From contig CBFIAR010000001.1 of assembly GCA_965660625.1 (NCBI GenBank), positions 310,001 to 374,000 on the forward strand: a stretch of DNA of 64,000 nucleotides. The letters are read 5' to 3'. Below are positions 1 to 8,282 of this stretch, one piece after another; the stretch's first letter is position 1, and each line of letters opens with the position of its first letter. The notes beneath the pieces are model-generated. The model saw only the letters and a program-made list of their open reading frames with translations, had not been told where the DNA came from and searched no databases. Source of the DNA: Glaciecola sp965660625 (GTDB taxonomy: Bacteria > Pseudomonadota > Gammaproteobacteria > Enterobacterales > Alteromonadaceae). Made by a program: the position numbers and the translations under genes.

Positions 1-449
1 AGAATGACGACCTGCAGATAAAAATTAGTGATATAAACAAACCTGAATATTATTTGCTGTATGAAAAATACGTTAACCAAGTACATTCTGATGGTACTAT
101 GTACCCGGCGTCAATACAGCAATACGATGGTTTCGTCAATTGCGAATGGCAAAGCCCTATGTTTCTCGAAGCGCATTTAAACGGTGAACTCATCGGGGTA
201 GCGGTAACCGATAAACTTAAACAAGGCTACTCTGCACTATATACTTTTTTTGAGCCGAGTATGAGTAAACGCTCGCTTGGTATCTTCTTCATATTAAAAC
301 AAATTCAATTAACTGCAGACGAGAACTTACCTTATGTCTATTTGGGCTATCAAGTCGATGCGTGTAAAAAAATGAATTACAAACGAAACTTCTATCCACA
401 TGAGCGTTTCTACGACAATAAGTGGCATTTATCCGTAAAAAACACATGA
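1..449 (+). CDS. bpt: Aspartate/glutamate leucyltransferase (3' part)
   Basis: C-terminal part of the bacterial N-end-rule transferase that moves Leu from Leu-tRNA onto proteins with N-terminal Asp or Glu, marking them for ClpS/ClpAP. The gene enters from the left edge; the frame is open from base 3, and the first 17 codons before the TTG at 54 also read as family sequence, so that TTG is internal. Visible family blocks are YVNQVHSDGTMYPAS, then LGYQVDACKKMNYKRNFYPHE, the latter typical of the acetyltransferase-like (GNAT) C-terminal domain. infA follows after 80 bp, the usual arrangement in Vibrio and Alteromonas relatives. The assignment is firm; the 5' half lies outside the window. Confidence 0.88.
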   Translation, partial: NDDLQIKISDINKPEYYLLYEKYVNQVHSDGTMYPASIQQYDGFVNCEWQSPMFLEAHLNGELIGVAVTDKLKQGYSALYTFFEPSMSKRSLGIFFILKQIQLTADENLPYVYLGYQVDACKKMNYKRNFYPHERFYDNKWHLSVKNT

Positions 450-529
450 ATACCTTTACACAGCGAAGCTTTTGAGTTATTTTCTGCGCGGCAAAATTAT
501 TGACTAACAAATTGAGGTTATTGCTTTAG

Positions 530-748
530 ATGGCAAAAGAAGACTGTATTGAAATGGAAGGGACTGTACAAGATACACTTCCAAACACCATGTTCCGAGT
601 TGAATTGGAAAATGGTCACGTAGTCACTGCGCATATTTCTGGAAAAATGCGTAAGAACTACATTCGTATATTAACAGGTGACAAAGTCACCGTTGAGATG
701 ACTCCTTACGACCTGAGTAAAGGCCGTATCATCTATAGAGCGCGTTAA
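530..748 (+). CDS. infA: Translation initiation factor IF-1
   Basis: 72-residue S1-like OB-fold protein that binds the 30S A site during initiation and assists IF2 and IF3. The whole length matches gammaproteobacterial IF-1, from MAKEDCIEMEG through NTMFRVELENGHVV and GKMRKNYIRI to the end. A GAGG sits about 11 bases before the ATG, a slightly long spacing. The gene lies between bpt and the convergent clpA, and a shared hairpin terminator at 853-879 separates the two transcripts. Confidence 0.97.
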   Translation: MAKEDCIEMEGTVQDTLPNTMFRVELENGHVVTAHISGKMRKNYIRILTGDKVTVEMTPYDLSKGRIIYRAR

Positions 749-852
749 TAATTCCAACGAGACCTGCGCAATAATCAGTTTCACTGTGTTAGGACTCAAA
801 CAACGCTAGCCTGTGGTGACAATAGTCAGCCAGCAAACAAGCAAAAAGTTTC

Positions 853-879
853 AAAAAAACCGCCTAAAGGCGGTTTTTT
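853..879. terminator. Bidirectional terminator, infA / clpA
   Basis: ACCGCC / GGCGGT stem around a TAAA loop, flanked by an A-run on the left and a T-run on the right, so it works as an intrinsic terminator on both strands. It lies between convergent infA and clpA. Confidence 0.9.
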
Positions 880-903
880 AATATCTTACATGTACTGGGC
901 TTT

Positions 904-3171
904 TTAAGCTTCAGTCTTAGCTTTAGTGACAGGTACATATGCGAAGGTTAACTTGTCATCTTTCAGGTCAACTTTTACTTCACCACCGTTGCTCAGTTTG
1001 CCAAACAGCAGTTCAGCCGCAAGATCCTTTTTAAGTTTCTCTTGAATGATACGAGCCATTGGTCTTGCACCCATCGACTTATCATAGCCTTTCTTAGCCA
1101 GCCAATCGCGCGCTCTATCCGACACTTCTAGTGATACACCTTTCTGATCAAGCTGAGCTTGTAATTCAATAATGAACTTATCAACTACTTGTAATATAAC
1201 TTGCTCATCCAAATGATTAAACCACACTATTCCATCGAGTCGGTTTCTAAATTCGGGAGAAAATGTCTTGTTAATTTCAGACATCGCATCATGACTATGG
1301 TCTTGTTCTTTAAAGCCAATCGATTGCCGCACCGTTTGCTGCACACCGGCATTGGTTGTCATCACCAGAACAACATTTCTAAAATCAACTTTACGACCAT
1401 TATTGTCAGTCAACGTACCGTGATCCATGACTTGCAACAGTATATTGTAGATATCTGAATGTGCTTTTTCCATCTCATCAAGCAATACAACACAGTATGG
1501 ATTTTTAATCACCGCGTCAGTTAACAAACCACCCTGATCATAACCGACGTAACCAGGAGGAGCACCAATGAGCCGCGAAACTGCATGACGTTCCATATAC
1601 TCTGACATGTCGAAGCGCGCTAATTCAACGCCCATGATCTTAGCGAGCTGCTGAGTAACTTCAGTTTTACCAACACCTGTTGGCCCAGCAAACAAGAAGC
1701 TACCAATTGGCTTGGACTCGTTACCTAAACCAGAGCGTGATAGCTGGATCGCATCAGACAGCGTGTCAATCGCTTGATCCTGACCAAAAACCACCATTTT
1801 AAGATTGCGACTGAGGTTCTTTAACACATGCTTATCAGAGGTCGATACAGACTTCTCAGGGATACGTGCTATTTTCGCAATGATCTGTTCAATGTCAGAA
1901 ACATTAATTGTTTTTTTACGTTTAGACGCTGGCAATAAGCGTTGGCTTGCACCTGCTTCATCCATCACGTCAATTGCTTTGTCTGGCAAAAAGCGTTCGT
2001 TAATATATTTTGCGGACAGTTCAGCTGCAGCGGCAAGTGCTTTTTGCGTAAAACGCACACTGTGGTGCTCTTCATAACGTGACTTCAAGCCCATCAGTAT
2101 TTTGGTCGTGTCGTGCACACTAGGTTCAACCACATCTACTTTCTGGAAACGGCGAGCTAGCGCTCGGTCCTTTTCAAAAATGCCTTGATACTCTTGATAA
2201 GTGGTTGAACCGATGCAGCGTAGCTCACCACTACTCAATTTCGGTTTTAGTAAGTTTGACGCATCCATTACTCCACCTGATGCAGCCCCTGCGCCAATGA
2301 TTGTGTGAATTTCATCAATAAATAAAATCGCATCAGGGTCGGCGCTAAGCTCCTTCAGAATGCCTTTCAATCGTTTTTCAAAATCACCACGATATTTAGT
2401 ACCGGCTAATAGTGCGCCCAAATCAAGTGAGTAAACGGTGGATGATGCGATAACATCAGGTACGTCCTCTTGCACGATACGATAGGCTAGCCCCTCGGCT
2501 ATCGCCGTTTTACCAACCCCAGCCTCGCCTACTAATAGAGGATTGTTTTTACGACGGCGACATAGGATCTGAATCGTTCTTTCTAATTCTTGATCACGAC
2601 CAATGAGTGGATCAATCTTGCCCTCTTTTGCGGCAACATTTAGGTTACTAGCATACTTTGAGAGCATTGATTGATTTTCTTCGCTCTCTGCACCCTCCTC
2701 TTGAATTTCGTCCGGCGTTCTAGATTCTTCATCAGTTTTGCTCACACCATGTGATATGTAATTGACGACGTCTAAACGAGTAACGTCGGCCTTTTTGAGA
2801 ATGTAGACAGCTTGTGACTCTTGTTCACTAAAAATCGCAACCAGCACGTTTGCTCCTGTGACTTCGCCTTTACCCGAAGACTGCACGTGAAATACCGCAC
2901 GTTGCAATACGCGCTGAAACCCAAGCGTTGGCTGAGTCTCACGCTCAGTGCTTTGTTGTTCTGACATCAATGGTGTTGTTTCATTGACGAAATCGGTAAG
3001 TTCTGTGCGCAGAGATTCAATACTTGCACCACAGGCTTTTAATGCTTCTTGAGCGGCAGTATTGTCAAGTAGCATCAGTAGCAAATGCTCCACAGTCATA
3101 AACTCATGACGATGCTGACGCGCGAAGACAAAGGCTTCATTCAATGTTTGTTCTAAATCTTTATTTAACAT
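904..3171 (-). CDS. clpA: ATP-dependent Clp protease ATP-binding subunit ClpA
   Basis: AAA+ unfoldase that feeds substrates, including ClpS-delivered N-degron proteins, into ClpP. 755 residues against 758 in E. coli. In order: double Clp-N repeat (about 1-145), an acidic linker (EEGAESEENQ), the first AAA module with Walker A GEAGVGKT near residue 215 and Walker B LFIDEIHTIIGAG, then the second AAA module with Walker A GPTGVGKT near 490 and Walker B VVLLDEMEKAH, and a D2-small domain. The ATG has a good upstream GGGGAAGAA. clpS lies 12 bp upstream in the same direction, so the two probably share a transcript. Confidence 0.97.
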   Translation of the reverse strand: MLNKDLEQTLNEAFVFARQHRHEFMTVEHLLLMLLDNTAAQEALKACGASIESLRTELTDFVNETTPLMSEQQSTERETQPTLGFQRVLQRAVFHVQSSGKGEVTGANVLVAIFSEQESQAVYILKKADVTRLDVVNYISHGVSKTDEESRTPDEIQEEGAESEENQSMLSKYASNLNVAAKEGKIDPLIGRDQELERTIQILCRRRKNNPLLVGEAGVGKTAIAEGLAYRIVQEDVPDVIASSTVYSLDLGALLAGTKYRGDFEKRLKGILKELSADPDAILFIDEIHTIIGAGAASGGVMDASNLLKPKLSSGELRCIGSTTYQEYQGIFEKDRALARRFQKVDVVEPSVHDTTKILMGLKSRYEEHHSVRFTQKALAAAAELSAKYINERFLPDKAIDVMDEAGASQRLLPASKRKKTINVSDIEQIIAKIARIPEKSVSTSDKHVLKNLSRNLKMVVFGQDQAIDTLSDAIQLSRSGLGNESKPIGSFLFAGPTGVGKTEVTQQLAKIMGVELARFDMSEYMERHAVSRLIGAPPGYVGYDQGGLLTDAVIKNPYCVVLLDEMEKAHSDIYNILLQVMDHGTLTDNNGRKVDFRNVVLVMTTNAGVQQTVRQSIGFKEQDHSHDAMSEINKTFSPEFRNRLDGIVWFNHLDEQVILQVVDKFIIELQAQLDQKGVSLEVSDRARDWLAKKGYDKSMGARPMARIIQEKLKKDLAAELLFGKLSNGGEVKVDLKDDKLTFAYVPVTKAKTEA

Positions 3172-3183
3172 TTCTTCCCCTTA

Positions 3184-3504
3184 CTATTGCGCCGGTTCCA
3201 TTGTGCACATCAATGGATGCTGATTTTTTCGTGAATATTGGTTCACTTGCATTACTTTGGTCTCTGCAATCTCTGCAGTAAATATGCCACAAACAGCCTT
3301 ACCTTGATAATGCACGGTAAGCATTAGCTGATTTGCTTTTTCAGAGTCGATTTTGAAGAAGGTTACCAGCACCTCGATCACGAAATCCATAGGCGTATAG
3401 TCGTCATTGTTGAGCATCACCTTATACATAGGTGGAGGCTCAATTTTCTTTTTGACGGTATCAATTTGCTTTTCGCCGTCAATACTAATATTTTCTTTTG
3501 TCAT
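3184..3504 (-). CDS. clpS: ATP-dependent Clp protease adaptor ClpS
   Basis: 106-residue adaptor that recognises N-terminal Leu, Phe, Tyr or Trp and hands the protein to ClpA. The N-degron pocket residues are present: NNDDYTPMDFV and VHYQGKAVCG. The N-terminal 25 residues are a polar tail, as in the family. With bpt nearby, the transferase, adaptor and unfoldase of the bacterial N-degron pathway lie within 3.5 kb. It is divergent from cspD, as in E. coli. Confidence 0.97.
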   Translation of the reverse strand: MTKENISIDGEKQIDTVKKKIEPPPMYKVMLNNDDYTPMDFVIEVLVTFFKIDSEKANQLMLTVHYQGKAVCGIFTAEIAETKVMQVNQYSRKNQHPLMCTMEPAQ

Positions 3505-3595
3505 AGTTACTCTTTTGTCGTAGTTACTATAATAGTGTCAAAAACGAGAACAAGAACAGTTTTTTTAACAAAACGTCAAAATGTGTAATTACCGC

Positions 3596-3625
3596 TTGAC
3601 AATTACTGGTTAAAAAACCTACAGT
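3596..3625 (+). promoter_or_regulatory. Sigma-70-type promoter for cspD
   Basis: TTGACA at 3596-3601 and TACAGT at 3620-3625 with an 18-base spacer. Transcription would begin near 3632 and give a leader of about 95 nt before the cspD ATG. Called from sequence match only. Confidence 0.55.
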
Positions 3626-3726
3626 TTTAGCATGTGATGCTTTTGTTGTGAGTCACACCCCGTTGTCCTACTCATTGTGGGGGCAAATTAGTAGCATTTC
3701 AAGGTTCAATAAAAGGATGTATTAGT

Positions 3727-3948
3727 ATGGCAGTCGGCAAAGTTAAATGGTTTAACAATGCAAAAGGATTCGGATTCATCGTACCCGAAAATGGCGGCGA
3801 AGATATTTTTGCGCATTATTCGACTATCAAGATGGATGGATACCGCTCTCTCAAAGCGGGCCAAGAAGTGACTTATGAAGTCCAGCAAGGCCCAAAAGGT
3901 TTACATGCAGAAAATATCGGTTTGAATGGCGAGGAGCCTGAAAGATAA
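3727..3948 (+). CDS. cspD: Cold-shock-domain protein CspD
   Basis: 73-residue single cold-shock domain protein that binds single-stranded nucleic acid; E. coli CspD is a stationary-phase inhibitor of replication. RNP1 (KGFGFI) and RNP2 (DIFAHY) are intact, and the KVKWFNNAKGFGFI opening plus the ADGE-like C-terminal end place it with CspD rather than CspA. Start ATG is preceded by AAAGGATG with suitable spacing. It is divergent from clpS-clpA, the conserved order, and is followed by a good terminator at 3981-4008. Confidence 0.92.
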   Translation: MAVGKVKWFNNAKGFGFIVPENGGEDIFAHYSTIKMDGYRSLKAGQEVTYEVQQGPKGLHAENIGLNGEEPER

Positions 3949-3980
3949 CGATAATATTATAATCGCATATAAATAAACAT

Positions 3981-4008
3981 AAAAAGCAGGGGCTCATCCT
4001 GCTTTTTT
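3981..4008 (+). terminator. Terminator after cspD
   Basis: AAGCAGG / CCTGCTT stem with a GGCTCAT loop followed by a run of six T. It closes the cspD transcript. The remaining sequence up to 4251 is AT-rich, holds no gene that I can see, and must contain the promoter for rluE. Confidence 0.85.
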
Positions 4009-4251
4009 GTACCTGTAAGCTAAGTGTTAATTCAACAAGACATCACGCTGTCATTATTAAATTTTTAGACCGGTTTACATACCTTTGCTGGTTATTTTTG
4101 CTCTTTGCGAGCTATTTATTGTCTACATCTTAATAATGTTCATCTTCTTCAAATCACGTTAAAACGTAAAAAGAAACTTACGATAACGATAACTTCGTGG
4201 CATAATTATTCTCAATAAACACTGAAAATAAAATTCAGGCTGTCTACTTTC

Positions 4252-4854
4252 GTGAAAAACTCGCATTTAACGTATTTTAACCACCGCCGAAAAAAACCAA
4301 ACAATAAGCCTTCCGAGCCAACAAAAACAGTGCTTTTTAATAAGCCTTATATGGTGCTAACCCAATTTACGGATCAGGATGGGCGCAAAACACTCAAAGA
4401 CTTTATTCCGATCCCAAATATATACGCTGCTGGCCGTCTCGATCGAGACAGCGAGGGTCTATTGGTATTAACCAACGATGGCAAACTTGCAAATACGATC
4501 TCTTCTCCAAAAAACAAAACCCGCAAAACCTATTGGGTTCAGGTAGAGGGCGAGCCCTGCTCCACTGATTTAGATAAACTCCGCAACGGTGTTGTTCTCA
4601 ACGATGGTCCTACACTCAGTGCTATAGTTGAGGAAATGGAAGTTCCTGATATTTGGGAAAGAACGCCGCCAGTGCGATTTAGGGCAAATATTCCAACCAC
4701 TTGGCTGAGTATAACGATTACTGAGGGCAGGAATAGACAAGTTCGTCGAATGACGGCCCACATCGGATTTCCAACACTGCGGTTAATTCGATACCGAATT
4801 GGCAATTGGACCTTAGACAATATTGCGAATGGCAAGTATGTAGAACTTAGTTAA
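4252..4854 (+). CDS. rluE: 23S rRNA pseudouridine(2457) synthase RluE
   Basis: RsuA/RluB/RluE-family pseudouridine synthase that modifies 23S rRNA. The catalytic motif AAGRLDRDSEGLLVLTNDG is intact with its Asp, followed by the family blocks KTYWVQVEG and EGRNRQVRRM. 200 residues against 217 in E. coli, and it lacks the S4 domain of RsuA, which fits RluE. The start is taken as GTG with no clear Shine-Dalgarno; the N-terminal 25 residues are basic and low in conservation, so the exact start is uncertain. Its neighbours mnmA, hflD and purB match the E. coli order. Confidence 0.88.
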   Translation: MKNSHLTYFNHRRKKPNNKPSEPTKTVLFNKPYMVLTQFTDQDGRKTLKDFIPIPNIYAAGRLDRDSEGLLVLTNDGKLANTISSPKNKTRKTYWVQVEGEPCSTDLDKLRNGVVLNDGPTLSAIVEEMEVPDIWERTPPVRFRANIPTTWLSITITEGRNRQVRRMTAHIGFPTLRLIRYRIGNWTLDNIANGKYVELS

Positions 4855-4975
4855 TCGAAAAGCGATATAATTTCGTCAATTTTGCACTACGATAAACTAT
4901 AAATATACGTCAAAAATTGCTATTATATGCGCCCGAAAATACTCGCGATAAACATCACAAAAAGGTAGCAGTTCG

Positions 4976-6157
4976 TTGACTGACAATAATACTTCCAGTT
5001 CATCAAAATCAAACTCTGAGAAAAAGGTCATCGTTGGCATGTCTGGCGGAGTCGATTCATCGGTTTCAGCTTATCTTCTTCAACAGCAAGGTTATCAAGT
5101 TGAAGGTTTATTTATGAAGAACTGGGAAGAAGATGACAATGACGAATATTGCGCCGCGGCAGAAGACTTAGCCGACGCACAGGCCGTTGCAGACAAACTT
5201 GGCATTTATCTTCATCGCATTAATTTTGCGGCTGAATATTGGGATAATGTTTTTGAATATTTTCTCGAAGAATACAAAGCAGGTAGAACCCCCAATCCAG
5301 ATATAATGTGTAACAAAGAAATCAAATTTAAAGCCTTCTTGGAATTTGCGGCAGAAGACTTGGGTGCGGATTATATTGCGACAGGTCACTATGTGCAGCG
5401 ACGTTTTGAAGATGGTAAATGGAAAATGGTACGCGGGCACGACGGTAATAAAGACCAAAGCTATTTTTTATACACGCTGAGCCATGAACATATTGAAAAA
5501 ACACTATTCCCTGTAGGTGATATCGAAAAACCCAGAGTCCGAGAAATTGCAGAGCAACAAGGTCTGGTAACACACAATAAAAAAGACAGTACTGGCATTT
5601 GTTTTATCGGAGAGCGTAAATTCAAAGATTTCCTTGGTCACTATTTGCCCGCTAAACCCGGTATTATAGAAACGGCTGAAGGTGAAGAAATAGGTCATCA
5701 TGATGGTCTGATGTATCACACTTTAGGACAGCGAAAAGGCTTGCTCATTGGTGGTAAAAAAGAGCATGGCGACGAACCTTGGTATGTCGTAGATAAAGAT
5801 GTAGTGCGCAATGTCTTAGTTGTAGGTCAAGGTGCAGACCACCCGAAACTTTACTCTGAAGGGTTAATTGCCAGTCAACTTCATTGGGTTGACCGAATTG
5901 GCCCTACTGAAACAACTAAAATGATGGTCAAAACACGTTATCGGCAAAGCGATATCCCCTGCACGGTTTATTCTGATGACGATGGCAATGTAAAAGTCAT
6001 TTTTGATAAACCTCAAAAGGCGGTGACGCCAGGTCAGTCTGCTGTTTTTTATGCGGGTGACACTTGCTTAGGGGGCGGTATCATTGACGCTTATTTAGTT
6101 GATAACGAAATAAAAACATTTGCAACAAATGCAAAAGAGCAAAGAATAAATGATTAG
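4976..6157 (+). CDS. mnmA: tRNA-specific 2-thiouridylase MnmA
   Basis: Adds sulfur to U34 of Lys, Glu and Gln tRNAs, using a persulfide delivered by the Tus/IscS relay. The PP-loop ATP site is GMSGGVDSSVSAYLL near residue 25. The two catalytic cysteines are C112 in NPDIMCNKEIKF and C209 in TGICFIGERKF. The start is a TTG with AAAGG about 10 bases upstream, which adds a Ser-rich tail of about 16 residues before the conserved KKVIVGMSGG. It overlaps hflD by 8 bp, so the two are translationally coupled. Confidence 0.96.
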   Translation: MTDNNTSSSSKSNSEKKVIVGMSGGVDSSVSAYLLQQQGYQVEGLFMKNWEEDDNDEYCAAAEDLADAQAVADKLGIYLHRINFAAEYWDNVFEYFLEEYKAGRTPNPDIMCNKEIKFKAFLEFAAEDLGADYIATGHYVQRRFEDGKWKMVRGHDGNKDQSYFLYTLSHEHIEKTLFPVGDIEKPRVREIAEQQGLVTHNKKDSTGICFIGERKFKDFLGHYLPAKPGIIETAEGEEIGHHDGLMYHTLGQRKGLLIGGKKEHGDEPWYVVDKDVVRNVLVVGQGADHPKLYSEGLIASQLHWVDRIGPTETTKMMVKTRYRQSDIPCTVYSDDDGNVKVIFDKPQKAVTPGQSAVFYAGDTCLGGGIIDAYLVDNEIKTFATNAKEQRIND

Positions 6158-6776
6158 CCCTGATATAGAGCGTCACATCGCCTTAGCGGGAGTCTGCCAA
6201 GCTGCAGCATTAGTGCAAAGTATTGCACGAAAAGGCAGTGCCGATGCGCAAGCCGTTGAGGCAAGTATCTCAAGTATTTTAGTCACCGCACCTGACAATC
6301 CTCAGCAGGTATATGGTTCTCTCCCCAACCTTTCAGTGGGATTTTCCACACTTGTCGCGCAACTAGACAATGAAAGCAGACACAAAGACGCTGAAATAAC
6401 GCGCTATGTCGCATCTATATTAAGTTTGGAGCGAAAGCTCAGCAAACATTCATCAGCATTAAACGATTTAGGCCAGCGCATATCGCACGTACAACGACAA
6501 TTGGGTCACGTTGATTTTGAACACAGTCAAATAATGTCGGCACTTGCTAGCGTCTATACTGACATAGTAAGTCCGCTTGCCCCAAAAATTCAAATTTCTG
6601 GAAACCAGCAGCACCTGAGCTCAACAACAAATCAACACAAAGTCCGTGCACTTTTACTGGCGGGTGTTCGCTCTGCCGTGCTGTGGCGTCAAATGGGCGG
6701 CAAGCGAAGACATATATTATTTAACAAAAGTCAGATATTAAAAGCGGCAAAACAGGCTGTGAGAGTTATCTCCTGA
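6150..6776 (+). CDS. hflD: High frequency lysogenization protein HflD homolog
   Basis: 208-residue all-helical protein of the HflD (YcfC) family; in E. coli it is membrane-associated and can bind phage lambda CII, but its housekeeping role is unclear. Recognisable family blocks are the opening HIALAGVCQAAALVQSIAR, then ERKLSKHSSALNDLGQRI and the C-terminal VRALLLAGVRSAVLWRQMGG. Its position between mnmA (overlap 8 bp) and purB is the conserved one and supports the call. Confidence 0.93.
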   Translation: MISPDIERHIALAGVCQAAALVQSIARKGSADAQAVEASISSILVTAPDNPQQVYGSLPNLSVGFSTLVAQLDNESRHKDAEITRYVASILSLERKLSKHSSALNDLGQRISHVQRQLGHVDFEHSQIMSALASVYTDIVSPLAPKIQISGNQQHLSSTTNQHKVRALLLAGVRSAVLWRQMGGKRRHILFNKSQILKAAKQAVRVIS

Positions 6777-6856
6777 GTTAAGCACGGTGGACATGCACTG
6801 CCATCAAGTTTGAAATACACATTTTATTTATAATTTATATTTATTAAGGACACACA

Positions 6857-8233
6857 ATGAACCTATCCGCACTTACCGCTCTTTCCCCTGTGGATGGCCG
6901 CTACGGTAGTAAAACCAAGGAACTACGAGCGTATTTCAGCGAATATGGTTTAATTAAGCAGCGTGTTGTTGTCGAAGTTCGCTGGTTACAAGCACTCGCA
7001 AATCATAACGATATCTCCGAAGTTCCGGCTTTTAGTAGCGAAGCAAACGCCTTGTTAAATAGTATCGTTGAGGATTTTAGTGAAGCCGACGCGCAGCGAG
7101 TCAAAGACATAGAAGCGACCACCAATCACGATGTCAAAGCGGTAGAGTACTTTTTGAAAGAAAAAGTAGCTGATAATGCTGAGCTACAGGCCATTAACGA
7201 GTTTATTCATTTTGCCTGCACGTCAGAGGATATTAACAACTTGTCACATGCACTCATGCTTAAAGGTGGACGCGACGAGGTATTACTGCCCTATTGTGAC
7301 AAACTGATTGCAGAGTTAACGCGCCTAGCTAAGGAATATAAAAGCATTCCAATGATGGCCAGAACTCATGGACAACCGGCCTCTCCCACCACCATGGGCA
7401 AGGAAATGGCTAACGTGGCAATGCGCTTAAAACGTCAAAGAGCACAAATCATCAACGTCGAGCTGTTGGGTAAAATCAATGGTGCAGTAGGTAACTACAA
7501 TGCTCATTTAAGCGCCTATCCAAATACTGACTGGCACGCTTTCGCAAACGAATTTGTAGGCGGACTAGGGATCACTTGGAACCCATTTACGACACAAATC
7601 GAACCGCACGATTATATTGCTGAGTTATATGACGCTATAAGTCGTTTCAATACCATATTGATTGATTTTAACCGCGACATTTGGGGCTACATCGCGTTGG
7701 GCCATTTTAAACAAAGAACGATAGCTGGTGAAATTGGTTCATCTACAATGCCACACAAAGTGAATCCTATCGACTTTGAGAATTCCGAAGGTAATTTAGG
7801 TATTTCAAATGCTATCTTGGGTCACTTAGCGAGTAAATTACCTGTAAGTCGCTGGCAGAGAGATCTAACCGACTCAACCGTGTTGAGAAACTTAGGTGTT
7901 GGTCTAGGCTATGCGGTTATTGCCTACCAAGCGACATTAAAAGGGATCAGTAAGCTTCAGGTAAACGAAGCCAGTTTACGCGCAGAACTCGACCATAACT
8001 GGGAATTGCTCGCTGAGCCGATTCAAACTGTCATGCGTCGCTACGGTATTGAGAAACCTTATGAAAAACTCAAAGAGCTAACACGCGGTAAAAAGGTAAA
8101 TGCTACGGTAATGGCTGAATTCATAGATAATCTCGACTTACCTGAAGAAGTTAAAATCGATTTGAAAAAATTGTCTCCGGAAAACTACATCGGTGACGCA
8201 ATCAGGCTTGTCGATCAGTTGCTTGACAACTAG
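6857..8233 (+). CDS. purB: Adenylosuccinate lyase
   Basis: Catalyses two fumarate-releasing steps, SAICAR to AICAR and adenylosuccinate to AMP, in purine synthesis. 458 residues, near the E. coli 456. The fumarase/aspartase-superfamily signature GSSTMPHKVNPIDFEN carries the catalytic Ser in the flexible loop, and the THGQPASPTTMGKE block carries the general-acid His. A clear AAGGACACAC precedes the ATG. An 80 bp AT-rich gap after hflD could hold a separate promoter. Confidence 0.97.
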   Translation: MNLSALTALSPVDGRYGSKTKELRAYFSEYGLIKQRVVVEVRWLQALANHNDISEVPAFSSEANALLNSIVEDFSEADAQRVKDIEATTNHDVKAVEYFLKEKVADNAELQAINEFIHFACTSEDINNLSHALMLKGGRDEVLLPYCDKLIAELTRLAKEYKSIPMMARTHGQPASPTTMGKEMANVAMRLKRQRAQIINVELLGKINGAVGNYNAHLSAYPNTDWHAFANEFVGGLGITWNPFTTQIEPHDYIAELYDAISRFNTILIDFNRDIWGYIALGHFKQRTIAGEIGSSTMPHKVNPIDFENSEGNLGISNAILGHLASKLPVSRWQRDLTDSTVLRNLGVGLGYAVIAYQATLKGISKLQVNEASLRAELDHNWELLAEPIQTVMRRYGIEKPYEKLKELTRGKKVNATVMAEFIDNLDLPEEVKIDLKKLSPENYIGDAIRLVDQLLDN

Positions 8234-8282
8234 CTTTCTGAAAAAATAAAGGCAAAATTAAAGACCCACAAGGATGTGTGTC

